64,000 nucleotides of DNA, taken from contig JANNAT010000140.1 in NCBI GenBank assembly GCA_031384605.1, positions 62,001 through 126,000 on the forward strand, read 5' to 3'. The position numbers and the translations under genes are program-made. Of the stretch, positions 1-8,344 are shown piece by piece; within the stretch, counting starts at the first letter, position 1; each line of letters opens with the position of its first letter. The stretch is from JANNAT01 sp031384605 (GTDB taxonomy: Bacteria > Pseudomonadota > Alphaproteobacteria > Rhodobacterales > Rhodobacteraceae). Below the pieces are notes generated by a model that was not told the DNA's origin, did no database searches, and saw only the letters and a program-made list of their open reading frames with translations.

Positions 1-362
1 TCGGCGGGAAATACATCGGCTTCAACCGGATCAAAAGCGCGGTCTGATATGCCCGGAGTGAACGCCGAATAGGTCACAAATTCGGTATGGCTTTCCCATT
101 TCAATTCCGACCGCCCGATGGGCCCCGAAAAATGCGTGGCCCCCGGCTGCGGATGGGCCGAGCCATAGCGATCCAGGATCGTCAGCAGATGGGCACGGTC
201 TGCCCCCCGGTCACGGCTTTGTGCGGCTTGGGGTTCTTTAATGGCCACATAGACGGCGGTGCAGGGCGCTGTCAGCTGCGGAAAGGGCCGCGCATGCAAT
301 TCGTTGACCAAAGCATAGCGCAGTGGATGATCCGGGATCGGAGGTATCGTTGCCATTGCCAT
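1..362 (-). CDS. DUF3422 family protein, N-terminal part
   Basis: This reading frame is open at the left edge of the window and starts at ATG 362 on the minus strand (MAMATIPPIPDHPLRYALVN). The visible 120 residues contain NELHARPFP, RDRGADRAHLLTILDRYG, and KWESHTEFVTYSAFTPG, which I recognise as the N-terminal part of the DUF3422 family of alphaproteobacterial proteins. Full-length members are about 420 residues and end in membrane segments, which would lie outside the window. No function is established for the family. A second ATG two codons downstream is an alternative start. Confidence 0.85.
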   Translation of the reverse strand, partial: MAMATIPPIPDHPLRYALVNELHARPFPQLTAPCTAVYVAIKEPQAAQSRDRGADRAHLLTILDRYGSAHPQPGATHFSGPIGRSELKWESHTEFVTYSAFTPGISDRAFDPVEADVFPA

Positions 363-540
363 TCCTTGCCGTTGCGCGCGTACCCAAGCCTGCCTTGATC
401 TATCGCCGTTCTGCAAGCAAATCCAGTTGTTTAGCGGGATACTTGGGTATGCAATGCCACCGATGCCGTTTTTCATTGCAGCATTTTGACGGGAAGGCGA
501 ATGCAGCACAAACATTGTAAAAATTATCTAAAATTTACGC

Positions 541-615
541 TTTTTCTGTTCAAAAATATCTCACGGGGGAGTCTCAATTGCTTTTGCGATTGAGACGGGG
601 GTGTGAAACCCCCGC
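541..615 (-). repeat. Intergenic hairpin-plus-tail repeat, copy 1
   Basis: Read on the minus strand this is a C-rich run, a hairpin whose arms are GTCTCAATTG (571-580) and CGATTGAGAC (587-596, one mismatch), then GAGATATTTTTGAACAGAAAAAG. The same arrangement recurs at 10493-10563 and 36285-36362, and the tail alone or with other hairpins at 26952, 5705 and 46181. It occupies the 350-base gene-free gap 363-712, in which I see nothing else apart from the hairpin at 653-706. A terminator-like role is an inference. Confidence 0.7.
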
Positions 616-652
616 TTGGCTTGGTGAAAACCGCGCTGGCAAGAACAAGGGC

Positions 653-706
653 AAGGTGCGTGAAAGCCTGATGTTCACACAGCGAAATTCAGGTGTCACG
701 CACCTT
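653..706 (-). terminator. Hairpin downstream of pntB
   Basis: Arms AAGGTGCGTGA (653-663) and TCACGCACCTT (696-706) are perfect 11-base complements, with a 32-base loop that carries a further short GCCTGA/TCAGG pairing. It begins just after the pntB stop codon. There is no strong U-run after it on the minus strand, so it may be an mRNA 3' stabiliser rather than a classical intrinsic terminator. Confidence 0.45.
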
Positions 707-712
707 TTGCCA

Positions 713-2146
713 TCACTCAATCATCGGCAGCAACGCATCCAGTGACTTCTTCGCATCGCCGTAAAACATCCGGGTGTTTTCTTTGTAAAACAACGGGTTT
801 TCGATGCCGGAATAGCCGGTGCCCTGCCCGCGTTTGGACACAAACACCTGCTTGGCCTTCCAGCATTCCAGCACCGGCATCCCGGCAATCGGGCTGTTGG
901 GGTCTTCTTGTGCTGCCGGGTTCACGATGTCGTTGCTGCCGATCACGATGGCCACATCGGTGGTGGGGAAATCGTCGTTGATCTCGTCCATTTCCATCAC
1001 GATGTCATAAGGCACCTTCGCCTCGGCCAGCAGCACGTTCATATGCCCCGGCAACCGCCCCGCCACCGGATGAATGGCAAAGCGCACGGTTTTCCCCGCC
1101 GCGCGCAGCTTGCGCGTCAGTTCCGACACCGACTGCTGCGCCTGCGCCACCGCCATGCCGTATCCCGGAATGATGATCACGCTATCCGCGTCGTTCAGCG
1201 CTGCAGCCACCCCTTCGGCATCAATCGCAATCTGTTCACCGGCAATTTCCATCGCGGGGCCGGTGGTGCCACCAAAGCCGCCAAGGATCACTGATATGAA
1301 CGACCGGTTCATCGCCTTGCACATTATGTAGGACAGGATCGCCCCCGAAGACCCCACCAAAGCGCCGGTCACAATCAGCAAATCATTGCCAAGCGTAAAC
1401 CCAATCGCCGCCGCCGCCCAACCGGAATAGCTGTTCAGCATCGACACAACCACCGGCATATCCGCACCGCCGATGCCCATGATCAGGTGATAGCCGATGA
1501 AAAACGCCAGCAGCGTCATCGCCAGCAGCGCCCATATGCCCGCGCCATTGGCATACATTACCAGCAAGATGATCGAGCCTGCAGCCGCGCCTGCGTTCAG
1601 GAAATGCCCGCCTGGCAATTTGGTGGCCTTGCCGTCGACTTTGCCCGCAAGTTTGCCAAAGGCCACCACTGACCCGGTAAAGGTAACCGCACCGATGAAC
1701 ACGCCCAAGAACACTTCAACCGCCAAGATCGACTGTTCGACCGCGTCTTTATGCGCCAGTTTCTTGGCAAAACCGATCAGCTGCGCCTTCGCCCCTTCGT
1801 CCATCGCCAAAACGCGGCTGAGTTCAATATCAGCGTTGAAGCCGATGAACACCGCAGCCAAGCCAACAAAGGAATGCAACGCCGCCACCAGTTGCGGCAT
1901 TTCGGTCATCTGCACCCGCGTGGCCACGATCCAGCCCAAAACCGCGCCTATCGCCACCATCACCGCGATGATCCAGACGTTCGCCACGTCGGGGCTAAGG
2001 ATGGTTGCGAACACCGCCAGCGCCATGCCTGCGATGCCATACCACACCGCGCGTTTGGCAGATTCCTGGCCCGACAAGCCGCCCAAGGACAAGATGAATA
2101 AAATAGCCGCCGCGATATAGGCTGCCGAGACGATACCAATGCTCAT
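713..2146 (-). CDS. pntB: NAD(P)+ transhydrogenase, beta subunit
   Basis: The 477-residue product is the beta subunit of the proton-translocating transhydrogenase of the inner membrane, which uses the proton-motive force to reduce NADP+ with NADH. The N-terminal two thirds is a run of membrane helices (domain II) with the characteristic stretch QLVAALHSFVGLAAVFIGFN. The C-terminal third is the soluble NADP-binding domain III, with the PGYGMAVAQAQ loop near residues 325-335 and the NPAAQEDPNSPIAGMPVLE segment. Length matches family members (about 460-480). It lies 11 bases downstream of pntA in one operon. Confidence 0.97.
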   Translation of the reverse strand: MSIGIVSAAYIAAAILFILSLGGLSGQESAKRAVWYGIAGMALAVFATILSPDVANVWIIAVMVAIGAVLGWIVATRVQMTEMPQLVAALHSFVGLAAVFIGFNADIELSRVLAMDEGAKAQLIGFAKKLAHKDAVEQSILAVEVFLGVFIGAVTFTGSVVAFGKLAGKVDGKATKLPGGHFLNAGAAAGSIILLVMYANGAGIWALLAMTLLAFFIGYHLIMGIGGADMPVVVSMLNSYSGWAAAAIGFTLGNDLLIVTGALVGSSGAILSYIMCKAMNRSFISVILGGFGGTTGPAMEIAGEQIAIDAEGVAAALNDADSVIIIPGYGMAVAQAQQSVSELTRKLRAAGKTVRFAIHPVAGRLPGHMNVLLAEAKVPYDIVMEMDEINDDFPTTDVAIVIGSNDIVNPAAQEDPNSPIAGMPVLECWKAKQVFVSKRGQGTGYSGIENPLFYKENTRMFYGDAKKSLDALLPMIE

Positions 2147-2157
2147 GGCCTACCCCC

Positions 2158-3729
2158 TTATGATTTTTGGAACATGGCGAGCATCCGGCGTGTCACCAGA
2201 AAACCCCCCACGATATTGATGGACGCGATCAGCACGGATATGGCGGCCAGGATCACCACCAGCCAGTTGCCCGACCCTATCTGCAGCAGCGCGCCCAAGA
2301 TCACGATGCCCGAAATCGCGTTGGTCACCGCCATCAAGGGCGTGTGCAAAGAATGCGACACGTTCCAGATCACCGAAAAGCCGATAAAACAGGCCAGCGC
2401 AAAGACGATGAAATGCTGCATGAATTCGGCGGGTGCTGCGTAGCCCACCAAGACCAGCAACGCGCCACCAATCACCAGCAGACCAACCTGATTGCGGGTC
2501 TGGCCGCGGAATTCCGCCACCTCCTTGGCGCGGCGTTCCACCGGGGTTAGCTCTACCGCCTTCGGCTTCGGCTTGGCCGCTGCAATCGCCGATATTTTGG
2601 GCGGTGGCGGCGGATAGGTGATTTCCCCGGCATGGGCAACCGTCGCCCCTCGGATCACGTCATCTTCCATATTGTGGAAAATCACACCGTCTTTCTTTGG
2701 TGTAAGATCGGTCAGCATGTGCCTGATATTGGTGGAATAAAGCGTTGATGCTTGGGCTGCCATCCGGCTGGGATAATCGGTATATCCCACCACCGTAACG
2801 CCATTGTCAGACACGATTTTTTCATCCGGCACCGTCAGATCACAGTTGCCGCCACGTTCGGCCGCCAGATCAATAATCACCGATCCGGGTTTCATCAGGG
2901 CCACCATATCGGCGGTCCAGAGTTTCGGTGCGGGGCGTCCGGGGATCAGGGCGGTGGTGATCACGATATCCATCTGCGGCGCCAATTCGCGGAATTTCGC
3001 CAGCTGGGCCTCACGGAATTCCGGGCTGCTTGGTGCTGCATAGCCACCCGTTGCAGCACCGTCTTGGTTGTCTGCAAAGTCCAGAAACACAAAACTCGCG
3101 CCCATGGATTCGATCTGTTCGGCCACTTCGGCGCGCACGTCAAAGGCATAAACCATCGCGCCTAAGGATGTCGCGGTGCCAATCGCGGCCAGCCCGGCCA
3201 CGCCGGCACCAACGATCAACACTTTGGCAGGCGGCACTTTGCCTGCCGCCGTGATCTGCCCGGTGAAAAAGCGGCCAAAGTTATTACCCGCCTCAATCAC
3301 CGCGCGGTAGCCTGCGATATTGGCCATGGATGACAGCGCATCCATCTTTTGCGCCCGGCTGATGCGGGGCACCATATCCATCGCCACCACTGTCGCCTCT
3401 CGCGATTTGGCAATGTCCAGCAATTCGGGGTTTTGGGCAGGCCAGAAGAAACTGATCAGGGTCTGGCCCTTGCGCAGGGCCTCGGCCTCAGCACGTTCGG
3501 GGCCACGCACTTTGACCAATACATCGGCTGCGGCGACCACGGCCTTGGCGGTTTTCAGCACTTCGACCCCGGCGGCGGCATAAAGCACATCCGAAAACCC
3601 GGACGCAACACCCGCGCCCGATTGCACAACGCACCTATGCCCCAGCTTGATCAGCTGCCCCGCCGACTCCGGCGTCATAGCCACGCGGTTTTCGCCCGCC
3701 ATGATCTCTTTTAATGCCCCGATTTTCAC
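2158..3729 (-). CDS. pntA: NAD(P)+ transhydrogenase, alpha subunit
   Basis: This gene encodes the NAD(H)-binding alpha subunit that pairs with PntB. The start is placed at GTG 3729 (VKIGALKEIMAGENRVAMTP), preceded by GGGGGAGA at good spacing. The frame is open further upstream to 3801, but those 24 residues look nothing like the family. The product has 523 residues. Domain I carries the nucleotide loop VLIVGAGVAGLAAIGTA near residue 170 and the RQDQ-loop-type region. Three to four membrane helices fill the last 100 residues. A single-chain alpha subunit resembles the enteric form rather than the split PntAA/PntAB form found in several alphaproteobacteria. Confidence 0.95.
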   Translation of the reverse strand: MKIGALKEIMAGENRVAMTPESAGQLIKLGHRCVVQSGAGVASGFSDVLYAAAGVEVLKTAKAVVAAADVLVKVRGPERAEAEALRKGQTLISFFWPAQNPELLDIAKSREATVVAMDMVPRISRAQKMDALSSMANIAGYRAVIEAGNNFGRFFTGQITAAGKVPPAKVLIVGAGVAGLAAIGTATSLGAMVYAFDVRAEVAEQIESMGASFVFLDFADNQDGAATGGYAAPSSPEFREAQLAKFRELAPQMDIVITTALIPGRPAPKLWTADMVALMKPGSVIIDLAAERGGNCDLTVPDEKIVSDNGVTVVGYTDYPSRMAAQASTLYSTNIRHMLTDLTPKKDGVIFHNMEDDVIRGATVAHAGEITYPPPPPKISAIAAAKPKPKAVELTPVERRAKEVAEFRGQTRNQVGLLVIGGALLVLVGYAAPAEFMQHFIVFALACFIGFSVIWNVSHSLHTPLMAVTNAISGIVILGALLQIGSGNWLVVILAAISVLIASINIVGGFLVTRRMLAMFQKS

Positions 3730-3868
3730 AGTCTTCTCCCCCGAAGGTCGCCACGATTGCGCAGCAGTGCCGTTTGCAAAGTCCAGATAGCCGCGCAACA
3801 ATGTTTCAAAGGAAACGTGCCGGCTTGCAATGGGTCACCGACGTTTTATTGGCGATTTGGGGGCAACT

Positions 3869-4345
3869 TCATAGCCAGCGGCGGGTCTTTTTGGCCCAAT
3901 CTTCAAATTGCACCCCAAACCCGGCGCGCAAACCTGCCTCTTCGCCCAAAATAAACCGCTGCTGGATCACCAAGACGAACGGCACCACCCAGAAGACGGC
4001 GGCAACATCCCAGATCACTGCCAACCCGCCAAGGATCAGCGCATCGGCCAGATAAATTGGGTTGCGCGATAGTTTGTAGACGCCGTCGGTGATCAGCACT
4101 GTTGCCGTTTCGCGCGGTATGACAGTGGTCTTGGCTGCGGCAAATTGCCGAAGTGATGCGACCATCATTAATATACCTGCAAATGCCAGGCATTATCCGA
4201 CCCAATTTCCCCAACGCCCGGCATCCCAGATTGGCACCGCGCGCGACTGCACCCAAGCGATTGCGATGAATAGTAAAAGCCAGACAGGCGGGCTTTCCCA
4301 TTGGCGCAAAAGGCGCTGTGTCAGGGTTTTTTGTGCATCAGCCAT
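3869..4345 (-). pseudogene. Isoprenylcysteine methyltransferase-like membrane protein with an in-frame stop
   Basis: An ATG at 4345 opens a frame beginning MADAQKTLTQRLLRQWESPP with a hydrophobic segment, which meets a TAA at 4195-4193 (codon 51). The same frame then continues without shift through CLAFAGILMMVASLRQF to the stop at 3869. The second part holds the family signature GVYKLSRNPIYLADALIL and the ending FEDWAKKTRRWL typical of the ICMT/phospholipid methyltransferase fold. The whole would be a normal 158-residue member, so a nonsense change is the simplest reading. Reinitiation at ATG 4168 would give only a 99-residue C-terminal part. A sequencing error is possible. Confidence 0.75.
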
Positions 4346-4423
4346 CGAACTCTCCTATGCTGCAGCACTATCGGCTTTCACTATAAGCACAATAGTTCAA
4401 ATCTTGTGATATGACCTGATATT

Positions 4424-4441
4424 CATTTTAAGCTTGAAGTT
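4424..4441. promoter_or_regulatory. Candidate MarR operator upstream of kynU
   Basis: CATTTTAAGCTTGAAGTT lies 57 bases upstream of the kynU start. It matches 15 of 18 bases of the perfect palindrome AATTTCAAGCTTGAAATT found between the divergent aminobenzoyl-CoA operons at 31342-31359, with the central AAGCTTGAA conserved. I infer that the MarR protein at 27839-28273 binds both. Confidence 0.5.
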
Positions 4442-4497
4442 TATGCCGCACGCCATATTGATCAATCCAAGCCGACGTTGACGACACAGGAGCCGCC

Positions 4498-5694
4498 ATG
4501 ACCACCGATTTTGCCGCGACCAAGCGAATGTTTCACCTGCCAGAAGGCATGATCTATCTTGATGGCAATTCGCTGGGCCCTTTGCCGAAAGCCGCCGTCG
4601 CACGGGTGGCGCAAGCGGTGCAGGCCGAATGGGGCGAAATGCTGATCGGGGGCTGGAACAGGGCCGGCTGGATGGACAAGCCGCTGGCCGTTGGCAACCG
4701 CGTCGCACGTCTGATCGGGGCCGAGCCGGGCCATGTGGTGATGGGCGATACGCTGTCGATCAAGGTTTATCAAGCGCTGGCGTCAGCGTTGGAGATGAAC
4801 CCAACCCGGCGCGTGATCTTGTCGGATACCGGAAATTTCCCGTCAGATCTGTATATGGCCGAAGGGCTGTGCCGCACGCTGGCGAATGGCTACACCTTGA
4901 AATGCGTCGCCCCCGAAGATGTGCTGGACGCCGTCGACGAAACCGTTGCCTGCACCATGATCACCGAAGTTGATTACCGCACGGGGCGCAAGCATGACAT
5001 GGCGGCGATCACGGCGCGGGCGCATGCGATGGGCGCGCTGGCGATCTGGGATCTGGCGCATTCTGCGGGGGCGTTCGGGGTGGAACTGGCAAAATGCAAC
5101 GTCGATTTCGCGGTCGGCTGCAGCTATAAATACCTCAATTCCGGCCCCGGCGGCCCGGCGTTCATCTATGTGGCCCCGCGCCATGCCGATGTGGCCCGCC
5201 CTGCCCTGTCGGGTTGGCTGGGGCACGCCCAACCCTTTGCTTTTGACACTGCCTACCGCCCCGGTTCGGGGATTGAACGGATGCGCGTGGGCACCCCGCC
5301 CGTGCTGCAAATGGCGGCACTTGAGGCATCTCTGGATATCTGGGATCACGTCGATATGGCGGCGTTGCGCGCGGCATCGCTGGCGCTGACCGATCAATTT
5401 ATCGCAGGGATAGAGTCCAGCTGCGCTGATCTGTCCCTTGCAACGCCGCGTGACCATGCGATGCGCGGTAGCCAAGTCAGTTTCCGCCACCCCGACGGCT
5501 ATGCCATGATGCAGGCCATCATTGCACGCGGCGTGATCGGCGATTTCCGCGCACCGGATATTTTGCGCTTTGGCTTTACGCCGTTGTTCATTGACTCGGG
5601 CGATGTGGCGCGTGCTGTTGATATCATCGCCGATGTGATCAAAAATCGGCTCTGGGATCACCCCGATTACAAAACCCGCGCCAAAGTCACATGA
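4498..5694 (+). CDS. kynU: Kynureninase
   Basis: This PLP enzyme cleaves L-kynurenine to anthranilate and L-alanine. The start ATG is preceded by AGGAG at 4487-4491. The product has 398 residues and shows YLDGNSLGPLPK at the N-terminus, the DLAHSAGA segment with the PLP-contacting Asp, and the cofactor lysine in CSYKYLNSGPGGP at residue 211. The FRAPDILRFGFTPLF ending is typical of kynureninases. It lies upstream of kynA in the same direction with a GNAT gene between, and anthranilate is the substrate of the CoA ligase at 23360-24982. Confidence 0.96.
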   Translation: MTTDFAATKRMFHLPEGMIYLDGNSLGPLPKAAVARVAQAVQAEWGEMLIGGWNRAGWMDKPLAVGNRVARLIGAEPGHVVMGDTLSIKVYQALASALEMNPTRRVILSDTGNFPSDLYMAEGLCRTLANGYTLKCVAPEDVLDAVDETVACTMITEVDYRTGRKHDMAAITARAHAMGALAIWDLAHSAGAFGVELAKCNVDFAVGCSYKYLNSGPGGPAFIYVAPRHADVARPALSGWLGHAQPFAFDTAYRPGSGIERMRVGTPPVLQMAALEASLDIWDHVDMAALRAASLALTDQFIAGIESSCADLSLATPRDHAMRGSQVSFRHPDGYAMMQAIIARGVIGDFRAPDILRFGFTPLFIDSGDVARAVDIIADVIKNRLWDHPDYKTRAKVT

Positions 5695-5704
5695 GCTGCC
5701 CGCC

Positions 5705-5736
5705 ATTTCATTTTGGCCTAAATACTCGCGCCGCAG
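5705..5736 (-). repeat. Intergenic repeat tail, copy 5 (partial)
   Basis: On the minus strand the sequence reads GCGGCGCGAGTATTTAGGCC followed by AAAATGAAA. It matches the tail of the repeat family (GAGTATTT, then CA and TGAAAG) but no clear hairpin precedes it. It sits in the short gap between kynU and the GNAT gene. Confidence 0.45.
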
Positions 5737-5774
5737 GCAATCTTTACCGCAGCAAACCCTTTGGGTGAAAAATC

Positions 5775-6251
5775 ATGGCCCCGCTGATCCGTCCCTACCG
5801 CCCCGAAGACCGCGCCGCCGCCAAACGGATTTACTTCCGTGCCATCCGCGAAGGCACAGTTGCAATTCTGAACGACGCCCAACGCGCGGCTTGGGCACCC
5901 AGTGCAGACCCAGACCTGGCCACGCCCGATAGCCTGCTGGATCAGTGGTGCTGGATCGCCGAAGAAGACGGGGTTGCGACCGGCTTTATGTCGCTGTGCC
6001 ATGACGGCCTCTTGGACATGGCCTTTGTGATCCCCGAAGTGATGGGCAAGGGCACTGCAGCGGCGCTTTATGACGCGCTGCTTGCCAAAGCGATGCACGA
6101 ACGGCTGCCCAAGCTGACCGTGGTTGCCAGCGAATTTTCGCGCCAGTTTCTGCGGCGGCGAGGCTGGCAGATCGACAAGGCTGGACCTGAGCTGCATGAT
6201 GGCCAGATTTACCATCTGACCCACATGTCGCTGATCCTTACCCCCGCCTGA
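5775..6251 (+). CDS. GNAT family N-acetyltransferase
   Basis: The 158-residue product has the GNAT fold signature: an N-terminal IRPYRPEDRAAAKRIYFRAI helix region, the central strand FMSLCHDGLLDMAFVIPEVMGKG with an acetyl-CoA-binding turn of the form VMGKGTAAALYDAL, and the LTVVASEFSRQFLRRRGWQ segment. The acceptor substrate cannot be read from sequence. It lies between kynU and kynA, all on the plus strand, so cotranscription is possible, but GNAT genes are often unrelated to their neighbours. Confidence 0.85.
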   Translation: MAPLIRPYRPEDRAAAKRIYFRAIREGTVAILNDAQRAAWAPSADPDLATPDSLLDQWCWIAEEDGVATGFMSLCHDGLLDMAFVIPEVMGKGTAAALYDALLAKAMHERLPKLTVVASEFSRQFLRRRGWQIDKAGPELHDGQIYHLTHMSLILTPA

Positions 6252-6344
6252 GGCCCGATGCTGATGCCATGGTATCTTCCGCCGCTGTGCCGCCCCGCCG
6301 GATGGATCTGCCTGTGGCGGCGCATTGGGGCTGCGTCGGTGTTG

Positions 6345-6388
6345 CGATGCAAAGGGTTGGTCCTGTTCTGAACCACCCCTTTGCATCG
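6345..6388 (+). promoter_or_regulatory. Leader hairpin touching the kynA ribosome-binding site
   Basis: Arms CGATGCAAAGGG (6345-6356) and CCCTTTGCATCG (6377-6388) are perfect 12-base complements with a 20-base loop that itself starts TTGGT and ends ACCAC. The right arm ends at the GGAG of the kynA ribosome-binding site (6388-6391). It could act as a DNA operator for a dimeric regulator or as an mRNA hairpin that limits kynA translation. There is no U-run, so it is not an intrinsic terminator. Confidence 0.6.
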
Positions 6389-6398
6389 GAGAACCCTT

Positions 6399-7247
6399 AT
6401 GACCATCTGCCCCTTTACCCCCTATGATCCCGCCACAGACGGCGCTGAAACTGCCTTTGATGGCCGAATGTCTTATGGCGATTACCTGCAGATCGACAAA
6501 ATTCTGACGGCGCAAACCCTGATGACCGGCGCGCATGATGAGATGTTGTTCATCATCCAACACCAGACATCGGAATTGTGGATGCGACTGGCGCTGCACG
6601 AGTTGGACGCCGCCCGCGCGGCCATTGCAGCCAACCGCGCGCCTGAGGCGTTCAAGATGCTGGCGCGGATCAGCCGGATATTTGAGCAATTGAACAACGC
6701 GTGGGACGTGTTGCGCACGATGACACCGTCGGATTACACCACGTTTCGCGATGGGCTGGGCCAGTCGTCGGGGTTTCAATCCGTGCAATACCGGCTGATC
6801 GAATATGCCGTCGGCAACCGCAATCTGGCGATGTTAAAGCCGCATGCCCACCGCCCCGATCTGACGGCCCGGCTTGAAGCCGAACTGGCAAGGCCCAGCC
6901 TCTATGACGAAGCACTGCACCATCTGGCGCGCGCGGGGCTGGCCGTGCCCCCCGACGTTCTGAGCCGTGATCTGCGCCAGCCGTGGCAGATGCACGATGG
7001 CGTAACGGCGGTGTGGCAAACGGTTTACCGCGACCCGGCCCGCCATTGGCAGGCTTATGAGTTGGCCGAAAAACTGGTCGATTTTGAAGATTATTTCCGC
7101 CGCTGGCGATTTAACCACGTCACCACAGTCGAACGGGTGATCGGATTCAAGCGCGGCACCGGGGGCACATCCGGCGTCGCATATTTGCGCAAAATGTTGG
7201 ACGTGCAGCTTTTTCCGGAACTTTGGGCCGTGCGCACGAGTTTGTGA
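6399..7247 (+). CDS. kynA: Tryptophan 2,3-dioxygenase
   Basis: This haem enzyme opens the indole ring of L-tryptophan to N-formylkynurenine, the first step of the kynurenine pathway. The start is ATG 6399 (MTICPFTPYDPA), 8 bases after GGAG; the frame is open 6 codons further upstream but without support. The 282-residue length fits the bacterial family. The signatures MSYGDYLQIDKIL, HDEMLFIIQHQTSELWM and RWRFNHVTTVERVIG are present, with the haem-ligand His at residue 240, and GTGGTSGVAYL near the end. A kynurenine formamidase gene is not adjacent; the cyclase-family gene at 42083 is the only candidate in the window. Confidence 0.97.
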   Translation: MTICPFTPYDPATDGAETAFDGRMSYGDYLQIDKILTAQTLMTGAHDEMLFIIQHQTSELWMRLALHELDAARAAIAANRAPEAFKMLARISRIFEQLNNAWDVLRTMTPSDYTTFRDGLGQSSGFQSVQYRLIEYAVGNRNLAMLKPHAHRPDLTARLEAELARPSLYDEALHHLARAGLAVPPDVLSRDLRQPWQMHDGVTAVWQTVYRDPARHWQAYELAEKLVDFEDYFRRWRFNHVTTVERVIGFKRGTGGTSGVAYLRKMLDVQLFPELWAVRTSL

Positions 7248-7360
7248 CTATAGACAAAATGCACAAGCGGGCTTTGACGCGGCAGATCGGCTGGACTAGG
7301 TTCGCAGCCAACAGAATCCCTGCCGCAGTTTTTGGCGGCGAATTTGTGGTGGAATAACGG

Positions 7361-8287
7361 ATGCGTCTTGTGATGTTGAAAACGGCTTTGGTGATTGCGC
7401 TGGGCTTCACTTTATCTGCTTGCGTGCCGGATCCTGCGATGATCGAGGCGGGGCTGGCCAAAGCCCCCGCACCCAAGGTTGTCACCGGCATCTATGGCTC
7501 CCGCTCGGACGCCAGTTTCACCGTGCCCGCTGTTCCGGTAGAAAAAGTGCCCGAGCAGTTTCAGCGTCAGACGGTGTACTACGAAACCGATCAGCCGGTC
7601 GGCACTGTGGTGATCAACCCAGCCGAGCGGCATTTGTATCTGGTAACCGGCCGCAATCAGGCCACGCGTTTTGGCATCGCGGTGGGGCGTGACGGTTTTC
7701 AATGGTCTGGTGAAGCGATCGTGAATGAACGCAAAAGCTGGCCCACCTGGACACCGCCGCCGGAAATGATCGAACGCAAGCCCGAGTTGATCAAATTCGA
7801 AAAAGGTCAGCCCGGCGGTTTGACCAACCCATTGGGGGCGCGCGCGCTGTATCTGACAACAAATGGTGTTGATTACGGCTATCGTATTCATGGCACGCCG
7901 GAATGGAATTCGATCGGCACAAACGCCTCGTCTGGCTGCATTCGGATGATCAACCAAGATGTGATGGATCTGGCCACTATGGTGCCGGATGGCGCAAAGG
8001 TTGTGGTGCTGAACGCCGATGGCAGCTATCCCAAGGGCCTGAAACTGCCCCCCAAACCACCTGTCAAAAAGAAAGCCGTGGCTGCCCCGGTTGCGGCCCC
8101 GATCATCGTGCCGATGCCGTCGGTGATGCCTGCGCCGATTGTCACTGGTCCGACGCCGGTTGCTGCACCCGCTGTGGCAGCACCTGCTGTGGCGGCTCCG
8201 GCTGTCGCGGCCCCGGCAGCGGTGGTGCCCGCCCCCGTCGTTTGTGCTGCGGCTTTGGTGAACGGCGTCTGCCCGCCTGCACCGTAA
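7361..8287 (+). CDS. L,D-transpeptidase (YkuD) lipoprotein
   Basis: The 308-residue product begins with a lipoprotein signal peptide whose lipobox is LSAC (Cys about residue 21). The YkuD domain follows at about residues 80-220, with the catalytic motif YRIHGTPEW...SSGCIRM; the nucleophile is Cys193. Such enzymes make 3-3 peptidoglycan crosslinks or attach lipoproteins to peptidoglycan in the periplasm. The last 80 residues are an Ala/Pro/Val-rich tail with PAVAA units repeated several times, ending in CAAALVNGVCPPAP, which may span or touch the cell wall. An ATG at 7373 is a possible later start. Confidence 0.92.
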   Translation: MRLVMLKTALVIALGFTLSACVPDPAMIEAGLAKAPAPKVVTGIYGSRSDASFTVPAVPVEKVPEQFQRQTVYYETDQPVGTVVINPAERHLYLVTGRNQATRFGIAVGRDGFQWSGEAIVNERKSWPTWTPPPEMIERKPELIKFEKGQPGGLTNPLGARALYLTTNGVDYGYRIHGTPEWNSIGTNASSGCIRMINQDVMDLATMVPDGAKVVVLNADGSYPKGLKLPPKPPVKKKAVAAPVAAPIIVPMPSVMPAPIVTGPTPVAAPAVAAPAVAAPAVAAPAAVVPAPVVCAAALVNGVCPPAP

Positions 8288-8344
8288 TCTGGTCCGTCGC
8301 CCCGGCGCAGGTCGGGGCGAAAAACCAAAGATGGTTGCCCGATG

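Noticed and set aside
4843..5706. Minus-strand frame of 287 codons opposite kynU
   Set aside because: Antisense to kynureninase with shadow-like composition.
5718..6788. Long minus-strand frame of 356 codons opposite the GNAT and kynA genes
   Set aside because: It lies antisense to two recognised genes, has no family features and is rich in His/Arg/Gln as expected from the complement of GC-rich coding sequence.
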